A DNA stretch of 64,000 nucleotides from Pedobacter sp. Hv1 (GCF_001412215.1 NZ_LLWP01000012.1:184851-248850), one strand, 5' to 3'. Counted from the first letter of the stretch, positions 52,930 to 62,169 are shown. The notes: generated by a model not told the origin, from the sequence alone. Program-made: numbers and translations.

Positions 52930-53967
52930 TTAGAGATTGAGCACGTATTTCTTGGTGTTAAACTCACCTTTGTTATTCATATAGGTGAGATAAAGGGTAT
53001 CGCCATCATCTTTGCCCAAACTACTGTTGCTGAAAATATTTACATTGATGCCGCTAAAAGTACCGAGGTCTACGGCAGGTGTTGTTCTCCATATTTTAGC
53101 TTCTAAATCATACAAGTAGATTTTGTTGTTTTTACTGTATACCATTAAGTACTTGTTCTTTAAAATCGTAGTGCTATGGTGATTAATAGATGAGTAATAA
53201 TCGAAAGGCAAGTCTGTTGCTGCAGTCCATTTATCACTCTGGGTATCGTAAATGGTAAACTTTTTAGTAATGGCACTACCTGTTGTTTTTTCTCCGCCTA
53301 TGGCATAGATGTACCTACTGTTATAAGCTTGTAATGCCGGACTTTCTGCCAAATAGGGTAGGTCTGCTGCATTGTTCCAAACAGAACCCGCACCAAAATC
53401 GAGGTATTTAAAACTTGCTGTTGCGTTTGCGCTATTACCGGCATAATACATTTTGTTTAGTAAATAACAGGCACCATTATTTGTGCCTGAGTTTGTAGAG
53501 GCCGTATAGCTTGTCCAGCTGTCTGTTAATGTTGCATACCTTGACATGATGGTCGGGTTGGCATTCCACAATTGCTCATTGTTGTCAATTGCCATTAGTG
53601 GTGAATTTAATCCTGAAGCTTGAATAAAACTTCCTGTCGACAGCTTTTTTAAGGAAGTGAATTTATTCTCATTTACATCGTAAGTAAAACCACTTACCAA
53701 AAACTCGCCACCTTCTGGCGTTTTTAAAAAGATATAAATCTTGGCGTTTGCTTTTGCCATTAACACAGCAGTGCTATTAGGGGCACTGGTAAACGGTAAA
53801 ACAGGTAGGGTAGGCGTACTTTCAGTAAAAGTTACTTTATTAATGGTTACTTGAGGGTCTTCTGCTTGGGTAGGTATAGGGTCAGTGCTTTGCTTTTTGC
53901 AGGAGAATAAAAAGATGCCCACTATTAACATTTGAGCAATCCAGAAGTGCGATTTTAGTGATTTCAT
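52930..53967 (-). CDS. Kelch-like beta-propeller lipoprotein, first gene of the cytolysin-like operon
   Basis: 345 residues. Lipobox F-L-F-S-C (residue 23) with basic residues after the Cys (K-K-Q), so a lipoprotein. Repeats of about 50 residues carry kelch-type marks (Y-I-Y-A-I-G-G-E, S-D-K-W-T-A-A-T-D-L-P, A-K-I-W-R-T-T-P), which predicts a beta-propeller suited for binding a sugar or protein. Its stop is 29 bases before the next start. A perfect -7 box lies 38 bases upstream. Confidence 0.75.
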   Translation of the reverse strand: MKSLKSHFWIAQMLIVGIFLFSCKKQSTDPIPTQAEDPQVTINKVTFTESTPTLPVLPFTSAPNSTAVLMAKANAKIYIFLKTPEGGEFLVSGFTYDVNENKFTSLKKLSTGSFIQASGLNSPLMAIDNNEQLWNANPTIMSRYATLTDSWTSYTASTNSGTNNGACYLLNKMYYAGNSANATASFKYLDFGAGSVWNNAADLPYLAESPALQAYNSRYIYAIGGEKTTGSAITKKFTIYDTQSDKWTAATDLPFDYYSSINHHSTTILKNKYLMVYSKNNKIYLYDLEAKIWRTTPAVDLGTFSGINVNIFSNSSLGKDDGDTLYLTYMNNKGEFNTKKYVLNL

Positions 53968-54004
53968 AATCTGATGATAAATTATTGTACACTAAAATTG
54001 CAAA

Positions 54005-54012
54005 CAAAAATA
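54005..54012 (-). promoter_or_regulatory. -7 box of the cytolysin-like operon
   Basis: TATTTTTG on the minus strand, a perfect TAnnTTTG. The start point would be near 53999, with a leader of about 32 bases to the first gene. Confidence 0.55.
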
Positions 54013-54085
54013 TAGGGTAAAATCGCCAATAAGCGAACTGGGCTAACGACTTATTGAAATGCGAAATAAGAGGATAACAATGTAA

Positions 54086-54562
54086 TTAGGAAGTAGTTGA
54101 TGGTACTTTTTTAAAGAGATAATCCTTGCCTACAAAAATAAGTAGCAGTCCAAAAATGATCATAAAGATTAAACCTGGAAATTCTCTCCAATTAACGATG
54201 ACTACTTTTTGTGGTTCGTTTTTAGGGTAAGCAACTCTAATTTCCTGACCAATTTTATAGTTAAATAAAATGAAGATCTGTGGAGCGTCACTATAGGTTT
54301 TAATGGTATCTCCTTGTGTTGTTAAAAAGCTGAAAAACGGACTTCTTCCGGAAGCCAGTGTTTTGAATGAAGTTTGGCTTTGAACCATTCTGGCACCATA
54401 GCCAGCATTATTGGACTTATATCCGATAACTTTGGCTTGTGTTATTGTTCCGATAAAAGGCAATTGGACTATTTTCAGTACTAAACCGCCCCAGAATAAA
54501 ATAACAGCTAGCCCCACAATTAAGGAGATGAGGCCAATTAACTTGCGGTTACGGATCACCAT
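54086..54562 (-). CDS. DUF3592-type membrane protein
   Basis: 158 residues with two membrane helices, near 9-33 and 128-149, and between them a short beta-rich extracytoplasmic loop (A-K-V-I-G-Y-K-S ... Y-K-I-G-Q-E-I-R-V-A-Y-P), the layout of DUF3592 proteins. Function unknown. Sits 3 bases after the LytTR regulator gene, so co-transcribed with the two-component pair. Confidence 0.75.
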   Translation of the reverse strand: MVIRNRKLIGLISLIVGLAVILFWGGLVLKIVQLPFIGTITQAKVIGYKSNNAGYGARMVQSQTSFKTLASGRSPFFSFLTTQGDTIKTYSDAPQIFILFNYKIGQEIRVAYPKNEPQKVVIVNWREFPGLIFMIIFGLLLIFVGKDYLFKKVPSTTS

Positions 54563-54565
54563 CTT

Positions 54566-55306
54566 TTACACTTTTTTAAATAAGCTTAAAAACTCTTGTT
54601 TTCTATTTCGGCTGAGCGCCACAATATTTCCATCCTGCATCACCAATTCGCCACCTTCGCCACGGATGTATTGTTTAATAAATTTGAGGTTAACGATGTG
54701 TGATTTATGCGCCCTAAAAAATAAAGAGTTGTCTAAAAGTACTTCTTCAAAAGTAGCCATGGTTTTACTGGCCAGGTGTCTAGTTTGATCATTCATGATG
54801 ATGTGGGTATAACAACTATCGGCTTCGAGGTACATAATGTCGTCTATCTTTACAAAAAGGAGCCCTTGTTGTGTAGAAAGTGCAATGGTATCTTGCATTT
54901 TTCCATTTGTAAATAAATGGAGATTTTGAACCTGATCTTTTGAAATGATCAGTTCTTGGTTGCTGTATTTTTCGAGTGCAATTTCAATATCTTTTTTATC
55001 GATAGGTTTTAAAAGGTAATCAAGTGCATTTAAACGCAATGCTTTTAAGGCATATTGATCATAGGCCGTAGTAAAGATCACTTTAAAACCAGGATTCTCA
55101 AATTGATGGATCACATCAAAACCATTCATCTCTGGCATTTCTATATCTAAAAAAACCAAGTGGGGCTGATGCTCTTCTATCAACGCTTTTGCCATGGTAC
55201 TATCTTGTGTGGTGGCTACCACTTCAATGGTATCAATAGCAGAGAGTAGGTGTTTAAGTGTAATGATACAATGTTTTTCGTCGTCTATAATGATGGCTTT
55301 GATCAT
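54566..55306 (-). CDS. LytTR-type response regulator
   Basis: 246 residues. Receiver: D-D-E near residue 8, phospho-Asp in V-F-L-D-I-E-M-P-E-M-N-G (near 55), Lys in L-L-K-P-I-D. LytTR DNA-binding domain from about 145 (I-M-Y-L-E-A-D-S-C-Y-T-H-I ... K-S-H-I-V-N-L). One base behind the kinase stop, followed by a DUF3592 gene. Confidence 0.94.
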   Translation of the reverse strand: MIKAIIIDDEKHCIITLKHLLSAIDTIEVVATTQDSTMAKALIEEHQPHLVFLDIEMPEMNGFDVIHQFENPGFKVIFTTAYDQYALKALRLNALDYLLKPIDKKDIEIALEKYSNQELIISKDQVQNLHLFTNGKMQDTIALSTQQGLLFVKIDDIMYLEADSCYTHIIMNDQTRHLASKTMATFEEVLLDNSLFFRAHKSHIVNLKFIKQYIRGEGGELVMQDGNIVALSRNRKQEFLSLFKKV

Positions 55307-55307
55307 G

Positions 55308-57521
55308 CTAATCTAGATTAATACTAATTTCTACACTTGTTCCACTCGCCTTGCCTTCTTCGTAAAGGTCGTTGATGATTACGCTATTGTTTTCATCTAA
55401 AAGTTGTAGGCGATTAATGGTAATCTCAATACCGTAAGACTTATGGTTTACCTGTTGTTTTTTTAAGGCTGCAGAAGCTACCCTGCCAATGCCATTGTCT
55501 TCAATAGTAATGTGTAATTGGCTTTCATTTTGCTCCGTAATTTTGATCAAAATGTGCCCATTTCCTTTTTTGTTATGCAAGCCATGCCAAATGGCATTCT
55601 CTACAAATGGTTGGATGACCAATGGCGGAACTTTGATCATTTCTGGTGCAATATTTTTATCAACCACAATGGAATAGTCAAATTGATGCTCTAACCTTAG
55701 GGCTTCTAATTCCATATACAGGTTAAGTGTGCTGATCTCTTTTGCCAATGTTACGGTTTCATGTTTAGAAAGATCGAGGATATTGCGCATCAACTTAGAA
55801 AACGTAGTAAGGTACTCGCTGGCTACCTCTGTTTTATGCTGAATAATGTAGCTATTGATAGAGTTTAAGGTATTGAAGATAAAATGTGGGTTCATCTGCG
55901 AGCGTAAAGTTTGCATTTCGGCCTCTTTAATGTTGTTTTTTAACTTTAATTCTTCTTCCATTTGAGTTACTTTCTGCTCATTCAGATCGTTATGTGCACG
56001 AAGTGATTTTATTCTGTAATGGTTAATGAAAAAAGATAAAATCCCGGCTAAACCGATAATGGTCAAAATGCCATATAACCAAAGTTGTTTGATCTGGAGC
56101 TCATTAAATTGTTTGGTCTGTAATAACGATTTCGACTTTTCTGCTTGAATATCCTTCTCTTTTTCTGTTAAAATGAGCTGTTTTTCTTGTGCCTTTTTTT
56201 GAAGTACTTCATTTTTTAGTTCAGATTGTGTTTTTAAATAATTCAACCTTACCAAGTCTCTTTCTTTATTGCTCTCATTAAGCTTAGATTGGTTGAGATC
56301 TAACATCAACTGTTGTTGATTTAAACGTTCATTAGATAACAATTGGTCATTTTTATATTTTTCCTCTTTGGTGTCAAACTCGTATTTCATTTCTAGACGA
56401 GTAATCTGCTTTTGTTTATCTTCATTTTCAATATTATCCCTCACTGCGATAAACTTTTTAAAGTTGAGATAGGCACTGTCTATTTTTCCAGTTTTTTCAT
56501 AAATTTCACTTAGCGAATCGAAGGTTTCTTTCTGTACATCCAAAATGTTAATGGTAGCAGCTAAGGTATTGGCACGCTGCATAAAATCTAGAGCCTCTTT
56601 ATATCGCCCTTGTTTTAAATAGTAATTACCAATTCCTTGCAGGTTTACAGCAATGCCCTTTTTGTTTTTGATTTCCTCGTTGAGTTGTAATGCCTTTTGA
56701 TAGTTGATGAGCGATTGGTCATATAACTTTAGTTCACTTTGTACATTGGCTACATTGCCATATTCTCGGGCTATATTCAATTTATTGCCTATTTCAAGAT
56801 TTTTGTCTAGCGCTTTTTGGTAATAAACTAAGGCCTTGTCAAAATTTTTCATCTTAAAATAAACGTTGCCAACATTACCTAAGCCTGTTGCAATGCCAAT
56901 GGCATAATCTATTTTTGTATGCAATGTTAAACCACCTTGGAAATGCTTGAGGGCCATTTCATAGTTCTTCATTTCACTATAAATTACTCCCATGTTGCCA
57001 TAGCTAATACCTGTATTCAGATCGTCTTTGGCCTGTTCGCTAATTCTAATAGATTTCTGGTAATAATTTAGTGCAATTGGATAATTGTTCTGCACCATAT
57101 TTACACTACCTAAATTAGAAAGACAAGCAATGATCCCTGTTCGGTATTTGATTTCTTCGTTTAGATTTAAAGCGCTGCTAAAATTAGTTTCAGCCTCCTT
57201 AAAATTGCCCAAAGTATAATGCGCAATGCCCTGAAAGCGATAAGCCTCGGCCATGCCCCTTTTAAATTTGATTTTTTGCGAAAGTTCAATCGCCTGCTGT
57301 GTGGCTTCGAGCATTTTAGTCGGATTAACCCCGTAATATGCTTTAGAAAGTTGTACCAGAAGGTTAATCCTATTCGTATCCTGTTTTACATTTTGATTTA
57401 GTTTGAGCAATAAAGCTTCAGTCGGGTTTAAACTTTGCGCCCAAATAGATGTCGTAAAACAACAGGCTATCCCAATAATGGAAATAATATTTAATAAGGG
57501 TATAACTTTTCTTGCTGTCAA
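55308..57521 (-). CDS. TPR-containing LytS-like sensor kinase
   Basis: 737 residues, TTG start; no ATG lies close enough in frame to keep the signal peptide (to A-Q at residue 29). At least seven TPR repeats of about 40 residues follow (for example A-L-N-Y-Y-Q-K-S-I-R-I-S-E and A-L-V-Y-Y-Q-K-A-L), then a coiled coil of about 120 residues, one helix (near 478-497), the His motif M-N-P-H-F-I-F-N-T-L-N-S and the ATPase with V-E-N-A-I-W-H-G. The TPR domain should bind a protein in the periplasm. Partner of the regulator downstream. Confidence 0.9.
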   Translation of the reverse strand: MTARKVIPLLNIISIIGIACCFTTSIWAQSLNPTEALLLKLNQNVKQDTNRINLLVQLSKAYYGVNPTKMLEATQQAIELSQKIKFKRGMAEAYRFQGIAHYTLGNFKEAETNFSSALNLNEEIKYRTGIIACLSNLGSVNMVQNNYPIALNYYQKSIRISEQAKDDLNTGISYGNMGVIYSEMKNYEMALKHFQGGLTLHTKIDYAIGIATGLGNVGNVYFKMKNFDKALVYYQKALDKNLEIGNKLNIAREYGNVANVQSELKLYDQSLINYQKALQLNEEIKNKKGIAVNLQGIGNYYLKQGRYKEALDFMQRANTLAATINILDVQKETFDSLSEIYEKTGKIDSAYLNFKKFIAVRDNIENEDKQKQITRLEMKYEFDTKEEKYKNDQLLSNERLNQQQLMLDLNQSKLNESNKERDLVRLNYLKTQSELKNEVLQKKAQEKQLILTEKEKDIQAEKSKSLLQTKQFNELQIKQLWLYGILTIIGLAGILSFFINHYRIKSLRAHNDLNEQKVTQMEEELKLKNNIKEAEMQTLRSQMNPHFIFNTLNSINSYIIQHKTEVASEYLTTFSKLMRNILDLSKHETVTLAKEISTLNLYMELEALRLEHQFDYSIVVDKNIAPEMIKVPPLVIQPFVENAIWHGLHNKKGNGHILIKITEQNESQLHITIEDNGIGRVASAALKKQQVNHKSYGIEITINRLQLLDENNSVIINDLYEEGKASGTSVEISINLD

Positions 57522-57626
57522 AATAAATGGCGTTAATCTGAGAATTAAAAATGCAAATAAAATGGTAGATTTATATTTTAATTATGTGAATGGAGAAGTT
57601 GGATTATTAAACGGCGAAAAACAAGT

Positions 57627-58511
57627 ATGAAAAAGCACAGTTTAATTCTATTTTTTTTATTGATCACTACAACCTTTGCGGTTGCACAACAAGATACCAC
57701 CACCATTTTTCAACGACCTAGAGGATATCATATCGATCCTTTACGTTCGGAATGGAATAGGAAAATAAGCCAACAAAATGGGCTTTGGGTACTTAGCTTG
57801 TATGGGAAAAGAAATGAACTTCGCGAAAAAATAAGTTTTGAAGATAAAAATCTCGAGATAAGAAAAGGGCCTTATGTTTTTTACGAAGACGGGAATGTTT
57901 TAGAAGAAGGGGAGTATGATAAGGGATATAAAGTAGGAGAGTGGAACTATTATTATAGCAATAAACAATTGGCTGAAAAAGTAGTTTACAGTTGGGATAA
58001 GCTTAATGGGCTCTTTAAATCTTATTGGGATAATGGGCAGTTAAAGAGTGATGGCGTGTACCTTAGTGAAAAAAAGATAGGGATTTGGAGAACTTTTTAT
58101 AAAAATGGAAGTCTAGCCATTAAAGAAAATCACAATGAACAAGGAGAAGTAACTGCAGGGATCTATTTCGATAAGGATAAGAAGGCTTTGACCCACTTAA
58201 GCGCCATAGAATTGCCCAATTATCCAGGTGGTGTTGCGGCTTTTGAAGCCTATGTTAAAAAGGCAATGAGATATCCCACTTATGCTTTAAGAAATAAAAT
58301 AAAGAGGACAGTGTTGGTCAGTTTTGTAGTAAACCAAGACGGTAAAATAGAAGATGTTGTAGCCTTATCAAACCGTAATTCTAGTATAGATTTAGACAAT
58401 GAAGCCATCCGTTTGGTTAAGGCTTCAGGTAAATGGATTCCTGGTAAAGAGCTTGGCGAAATTGCAAATTTGAGGAGCGTAATTCCAATTAAATTTTCAT
58501 TTGATAATTAA
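57627..58511 (+). CDS. MORN-repeat protein with TonB C-terminal domain
   Basis: 294 residues; signal peptide (to V-A-Q, residue 21). Three MORN/YwqK-like repeats (Y-E-D-G-N-V-L-E-E-G-E-Y, Y-W-D-N-G-Q-L-K-S-D-G-V-Y, F-Y-K-N-G-S-L) lie between about 85 and 190. The last 90 residues are a TonB-like C-terminal domain (Y-P-G-G-V-A-A-F-E-A-Y, V-V-N-Q-D-G-K-I). Bacteroidota often carry such secreted 'energy transducer TonB' proteins without the usual N-terminal membrane helix. Role in energising receptors is uncertain. Confidence 0.85.
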   Translation: MKKHSLILFFLLITTTFAVAQQDTTTIFQRPRGYHIDPLRSEWNRKISQQNGLWVLSLYGKRNELREKISFEDKNLEIRKGPYVFYEDGNVLEEGEYDKGYKVGEWNYYYSNKQLAEKVVYSWDKLNGLFKSYWDNGQLKSDGVYLSEKKIGIWRTFYKNGSLAIKENHNEQGEVTAGIYFDKDKKALTHLSAIELPNYPGGVAAFEAYVKKAMRYPTYALRNKIKRTVLVSFVVNQDGKIEDVVALSNRNSSIDLDNEAIRLVKASGKWIPGKELGEIANLRSVIPIKFSFDN

Positions 58512-58581
58512 TTAGAATTCAGTAACTTCATATAATCTTCATATTAAACGAGCAATTTTGCTTCAACAAAAGAAAAACAAC

Positions 58582-58971
58582 ATGAAAAAATTAATCGGTC
58601 TTATTGCAATTGCAATATTAGGTGTAAGCACCACTTATGCACAAACTGCAGCTCCTGCTGTAAAACAAGCGGCTAAAAAAGAAGCTAAAAAAGTAGAAGC
58701 TAAAGCAGCTACAACAACAGCTGCAGCAAAAACGGAAGCGAAAAAGGTTGAAGCTAAAGTAACAACAACTGCAGCAGCAGCTCCGGCAGCAGCTAAAAAA
58801 GAAGTTAAGAAAGTAGCAACAACAGCAGCAGCTCCAGTTAAGAAAGACGGTACTGCAGACATGCGTTATAAAGCAAACAAAGGAGCTAAAGTAGTAGCTG
58901 CTGGCCCAACTAAAAAAGATGGTACACCAGATATGCGTTATAAAGCAAATAAAGCTGCAAAGAAAAACTAA
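58582..58971 (+). CDS. Secreted Ala/Lys-rich protein with two C-terminal repeats
   Basis: About 129 residues from the ATG at 58582, with signal peptide (M-K-K-L-I-G-L ... T-T-Y-A-Q). The body consists of Ala, Lys, Thr and Glu in low-complexity repeats, similar to the histone H1-like tail. Two copies of K-K-D-G-T-x-D-M-R-Y-K-A-N-K (58840-58881 and 58912-58953) close the protein. Low complexity makes family search hard. The positive charge suggests that it binds DNA, RNA, wall polymers or LPS outside the cytoplasm. Followed by a strong terminator. Confidence 0.72.
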   Translation: MKKLIGLIAIAILGVSTTYAQTAAPAVKQAAKKEAKKVEAKAATTTAAAKTEAKKVEAKVTTTAAAAPAAAKKEVKKVATTAAAPVKKDGTADMRYKANKGAKVVAAGPTKKDGTPDMRYKANKAAKKN

Positions 58972-58992
58972 GTCATAACTAGTTTGTTAATT

Positions 58993-59023
58993 AAAAAGGC
59001 TCCTGAAATTTAGGAGCCTTTTT
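58993..59023. terminator. Strong bidirectional terminator
   Basis: A 12-bp perfect stem (AAAAAGGCTCCT / AGGAGCCTTTTT) with a 7-base loop, between convergent genes. Confidence 0.93.
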
Positions 59024-59027
59024 AGTT

Positions 59028-59705
59028 TTATAAGGTAATGGTTTCGCCAATGGCGGGTAATAAAAGTTGTTTTTGGGCCCGTTTAAAACTTTCTACAGCC
59101 ACTACAGAATCAATTTCAATTACTGGGAAAGTATCATAATGTACCCCAATTATTTTATCGCAATTGATATAGTTTGATGCAATTACCGCATCATCTACAT
59201 CCATGGTGTAATTTCCTCCAATAGGTAAAATGGCATAATCTAATCTGTAAAGTTCTGCCAATAACTTCATTTCGATGGTTAAGCCAGTGTCCCCAGCAAA
59301 ATAAATTTGTTTGCCATCCAATTCCAATACAAAGCCTGCCGGATTGCCACCATAACTGCCATCTGGAAGGCCAGCAGAATGTGTTGCCCAAACCATACGA
59401 ACAGTTCCAAAATCAAACTTGTACTTTCCAAAATTCATTGGATGTACATTTTCTACGCCCTGTTTCATTACCCATCCAATTACCTCTGGTATAGCAATTA
59501 CCTGAGCATTGGTTTGTTTGGCTAAGGTAATCAAATCGCCTACGTGGTCGCCATGACCATGGCTTACTAGAATATAATCTGCTTCGATCTTCGTAATGTC
59601 TATTTCACTAGCCAGTGGGTTTTGGCTAATAAACGGATCGAACAAGAACTTTTTACTTGCTGTTTCCAATAGGAAACTAGATTGGCCGTAATAAGTATAT
59701 TTCAT
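59028..59705 (-). CDS. Metal-dependent hydrolase, metallo-beta-lactamase fold (UPF0173 type)
   Basis: 225 residues, no signal peptide. The H-x-H-x-D-H motif is in S-H-G-H-G-D-H near 50, with additional ligands in T-H-S-A-G (near 110), F-A-G-D-T-G (near 138) and G-V-H-Y-D-T near the end. This is the UPF0173/YtkL group; substrate unknown. A YbaB gene precedes it on the same strand with a 53-base gap. Confidence 0.9.
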   Translation of the reverse strand: MKYTYYGQSSFLLETASKKFLFDPFISQNPLASEIDITKIEADYILVSHGHGDHVGDLITLAKQTNAQVIAIPEVIGWVMKQGVENVHPMNFGKYKFDFGTVRMVWATHSAGLPDGSYGGNPAGFVLELDGKQIYFAGDTGLTIEMKLLAELYRLDYAILPIGGNYTMDVDDAVIASNYINCDKIIGVHYDTFPVIEIDSVVAVESFKRAQKQLLLPAIGETITL

Positions 59706-59758
59706 TTTTTATAAGATTTGAGCTATTAGTGTTGAAAATCTTGTTGTCTGATAAATTT

Positions 59759-60064
59759 TTAAGAGCCGAACATTCCGCCTAAACCACCTAACATACTTTT
59801 AGTAGCAGCTTGCATTTCTGTAGCGCTAACTTGGTCTGCTTGTGTTAAAGCTTTATTAATTGCAGTAAGCAAAAGTTCTTCTAACTCTTCTCTATCTGCT
59901 TGTTTATAAAATTCTTCGTCAATTTCTATGGCAGTAATTGCCTTGTTTGCGGTAGAAGTAATGCGGATTGCTCCACCTTCAACTTCTCCAAATACAGATA
60001 TGGTATCTAAACGTTTTTTAATTTCTTCGGCCTGTTGTTGGGCGGCCATTAATTTATCGAACAT
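59759..60064 (-). CDS. YbaB/EbfC family nucleoid-associated protein
   Basis: 101 residues. Typical YbaB make-up: an N-terminal helix (M-F-D-K-L-M-A-A-Q-Q-Q-A-E-E-I-K-K), a beta hairpin with E-G-G-A-I-R-I-T, and a C-terminal helix ending in G-G-L-G-G-M. YbaB dimers bind DNA with low sequence preference. It is often next to dnaX and recR, which is not the case here. Same strand as the DUF4394 gene, 6 bases behind it. Confidence 0.9.
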   Translation of the reverse strand: MFDKLMAAQQQAEEIKKRLDTISVFGEVEGGAIRITSTANKAITAIEIDEEFYKQADREELEELLLTAINKALTQADQVSATEMQAATKSMLGGLGGMFGS

Positions 60065-60070
60065 TGTTAT

Positions 60071-61630
60071 TTAGTTTTTTGTGTAAAATCTTAATCCAAG
60101 GGTAAATGCGGTTACATTTATGCTAAACTTTGAAGTTAATGATGCTTCTCCGGTTATTAAATTAATGTAGTATAGCCTAGTTTCTGTACCTACTGTTAAC
60201 AAAGCATAACCTGTATTTGTTGAGAGCGTACTAATAATATCAAATCCATTGGCACCTGTTGCATCAACTTTTAGTGCACCTACCTCTGTTAAAACACCCG
60301 AAATGGGTTCTTGAGTATATAATCTATCAGTTGCATAATCAATTACATATAGTGTAGTTGTATTTGCACCTTTAAAATTGTTACTAAATGCGGCCGCACC
60401 TATAGTAACACCACTAGGGCTTAGGCCCGGATCGTTAGTTACTACGGCATCACTAGGATTGATTCTTAAGTTTTGTCCAGTATTGCTAACTACACGAATT
60501 CGATCACTGATGGGGTCAAAATCAAAACCAAAGTTGGTTCCATTTAAAAGTGTGGTGAATGCACCAGAACCAATTTGTGTAAATTCGGCAGTGGCTAAAT
60601 TAACACGATAAAGCCTGCTCGAGCTTCCTAAGGCATATACACGGCCATTTAAGGGGCGCATATCCATCCCAACTACCGTTTCCCCAGCTTGTAAACCCTT
60701 TATTGCAATGCTTACAGGTTCAATTGCGGTTGTTGCGTTTCCTTTGTCTGGATTAAAAATTAAAAAATTGTTGGCATTGTCTACTGCATAAGCTACTTTA
60801 TCTGGGGGCATTGCAATACCTCTAAAAGATGCACTTAGAGGGAAATTACCTTTTAATTGTGCTTTTCCAGTGGTTAAATCGATAGTAAATAACTTGGTGC
60901 TGTCGCCAACTTTACCTATTGCCATTGCATTGCTATTGTCTGCAGAAATGTCAAAACTAACATTGGTTCCTAAGTTGAGGTCAAAATTACCAATAGCCAC
61001 CAACTGACCACTATTTGCAGGCTCTTGTTTGTATAGTTTTTGATTTTTGGTATCAATATCATACAAGGTTGCAGTTTTAGAACCGGCCTTACTATTGTTA
61101 TAAGCAGCCCCAAATATGGTTACGTCACCAATTAGGGTTGGATCAGAAGAGATCATTACCCCATCTTCTGGATTTATTCTTAAATTTTGACCTTTGTTGG
61201 TTACTATCCTCATTTGATCTGTTGTAGGGTCGAAATCTAAACTAACAACAGCATCTTGAGCTATTCCAGGGTTAAATGCATTAGTAGAAATTAATCTTAC
61301 TGCTCCAGAAGCGTCAATGACATAAATTTTACTGGCAGTACTTACCCCATAAAGCTCGCCAGTGGCTGGCCTAAAATCAATACTCAATATCTTCTCATCT
61401 GGCGCCAATCCGGTAATTGCTATTTTTGTAGGGATTGATTTAACATCTTGTGCATTGAACCTATATATGCCATTATCTGTTGATAACGCATAAAAATCTT
61501 GATCAGGCCCATTGACAGGGAGTTTCTTATAGACATTTTCCTTTTTGCACGACATGACAATGGTAAGTAGTACAACTACACCCAAAAGCTTAAAAAGGAA
61601 TTTATTTTGTAGACTGAAAAATTGCATCAT
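60071..61630 (-). CDS. DUF4394 lipoprotein with tandem duplicated domains
   Basis: 519 residues. Two ATGs in tandem; lipobox I-V-M-S-C (residue 28), so a lipoprotein. Residues 45-275 and 290-515 are two copies of the same 230-residue unit, each with the marks F-R-P/M-R-P then G-x-L/V-Y-G/A, D-F-D-P, R-I/V-V-x-N-x-G-Q-N-L-R-I-N-P, and L-Y. This matches DUF4394. Repeated strand patterns suggest a beta-propeller made of two halves. Likely a surface lipoprotein; function unknown. Heads a run with the YbaB gene. Confidence 0.85.
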   Translation of the reverse strand: MMQFFSLQNKFLFKLLGVVVLLTIVMSCKKENVYKKLPVNGPDQDFYALSTDNGIYRFNAQDVKSIPTKIAITGLAPDEKILSIDFRPATGELYGVSTASKIYVIDASGAVRLISTNAFNPGIAQDAVVSLDFDPTTDQMRIVTNKGQNLRINPEDGVMISSDPTLIGDVTIFGAAYNNSKAGSKTATLYDIDTKNQKLYKQEPANSGQLVAIGNFDLNLGTNVSFDISADNSNAMAIGKVGDSTKLFTIDLTTGKAQLKGNFPLSASFRGIAMPPDKVAYAVDNANNFLIFNPDKGNATTAIEPVSIAIKGLQAGETVVGMDMRPLNGRVYALGSSSRLYRVNLATAEFTQIGSGAFTTLLNGTNFGFDFDPISDRIRVVSNTGQNLRINPSDAVVTNDPGLSPSGVTIGAAAFSNNFKGANTTTLYVIDYATDRLYTQEPISGVLTEVGALKVDATGANGFDIISTLSTNTGYALLTVGTETRLYYINLITGEASLTSKFSINVTAFTLGLRFYTKN

Positions 61631-62071
61631 TTTTATAGGTTTAACTATTTCTAAACGAAATTTAGTGATGAATAGTTTGGCCGCAAGATAAGCTTAAAAT
61701 TTAATTTATACTTGTTTTCTGGGTTTGGTCCATTTATATTGTGATGGCTGTTTTACCTCATTGCCCAGATCAAATGTCACATTTAAAAGGAGATAAGGGT
61801 TTCTTAGTAGTTTTCCTACAAAAAAAATCAGCCAGCTTCCTTATCCTTCAAAATCGCTTTAGTCTATTTGGCACTGACAATTGAACCTGTTTTTACCATT
61901 ACAATACTGGTTTTATTTTTTAACACCTGCAACATGATGTAAAGTAAACGCTAACATACACTTGCTTTACTTTTAGCACATCAATTAATCAACTCGTTGA
62001 ACAAGGGCATTGATAGATTTAACTAATGAAGTTATTGGGGATACCAACTCCCTGTTTGTAATTCATTGAGT

Positions 62072-62083
62072 CAGTGCGCACTG
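62072..62083. promoter_or_regulatory. 12-bp palindrome, possible activator site
   Basis: CAGTGCGCACTG, perfect. Its centre is about 100 bases upstream of the predicted start point of the sigma-54-like element, in the range of enhancer sites. G+C-rich in an AT-rich surrounding. Confidence 0.35.
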
Positions 62084-62153
62084 CTTTTAAGAAAACTTTT
62101 CATGTGTCTTAATTACTTTTTATTGCCAAGAAGATTGGAATGTTTTATTGTTA

Positions 62154-62169
62154 TGGCACGGTTATTGAC
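62154..62169 (+). promoter_or_regulatory. Sigma-54-like promoter element
   Basis: TGGCAC-GGTTA-TTGAC: perfect -24 element, exact spacing, and a -12 element with A in place of the consensus C. The same kind of one-base deviation occurs at 26850. Expected start point near 62180. Confidence 0.4.

Noticed and set aside
61868..61885. TGGCAC followed by TTGAA, resembling a sigma-54 promoter
   Set aside because: The spacing between the two elements is one base too long, and the -12 dinucleotide does not fit.
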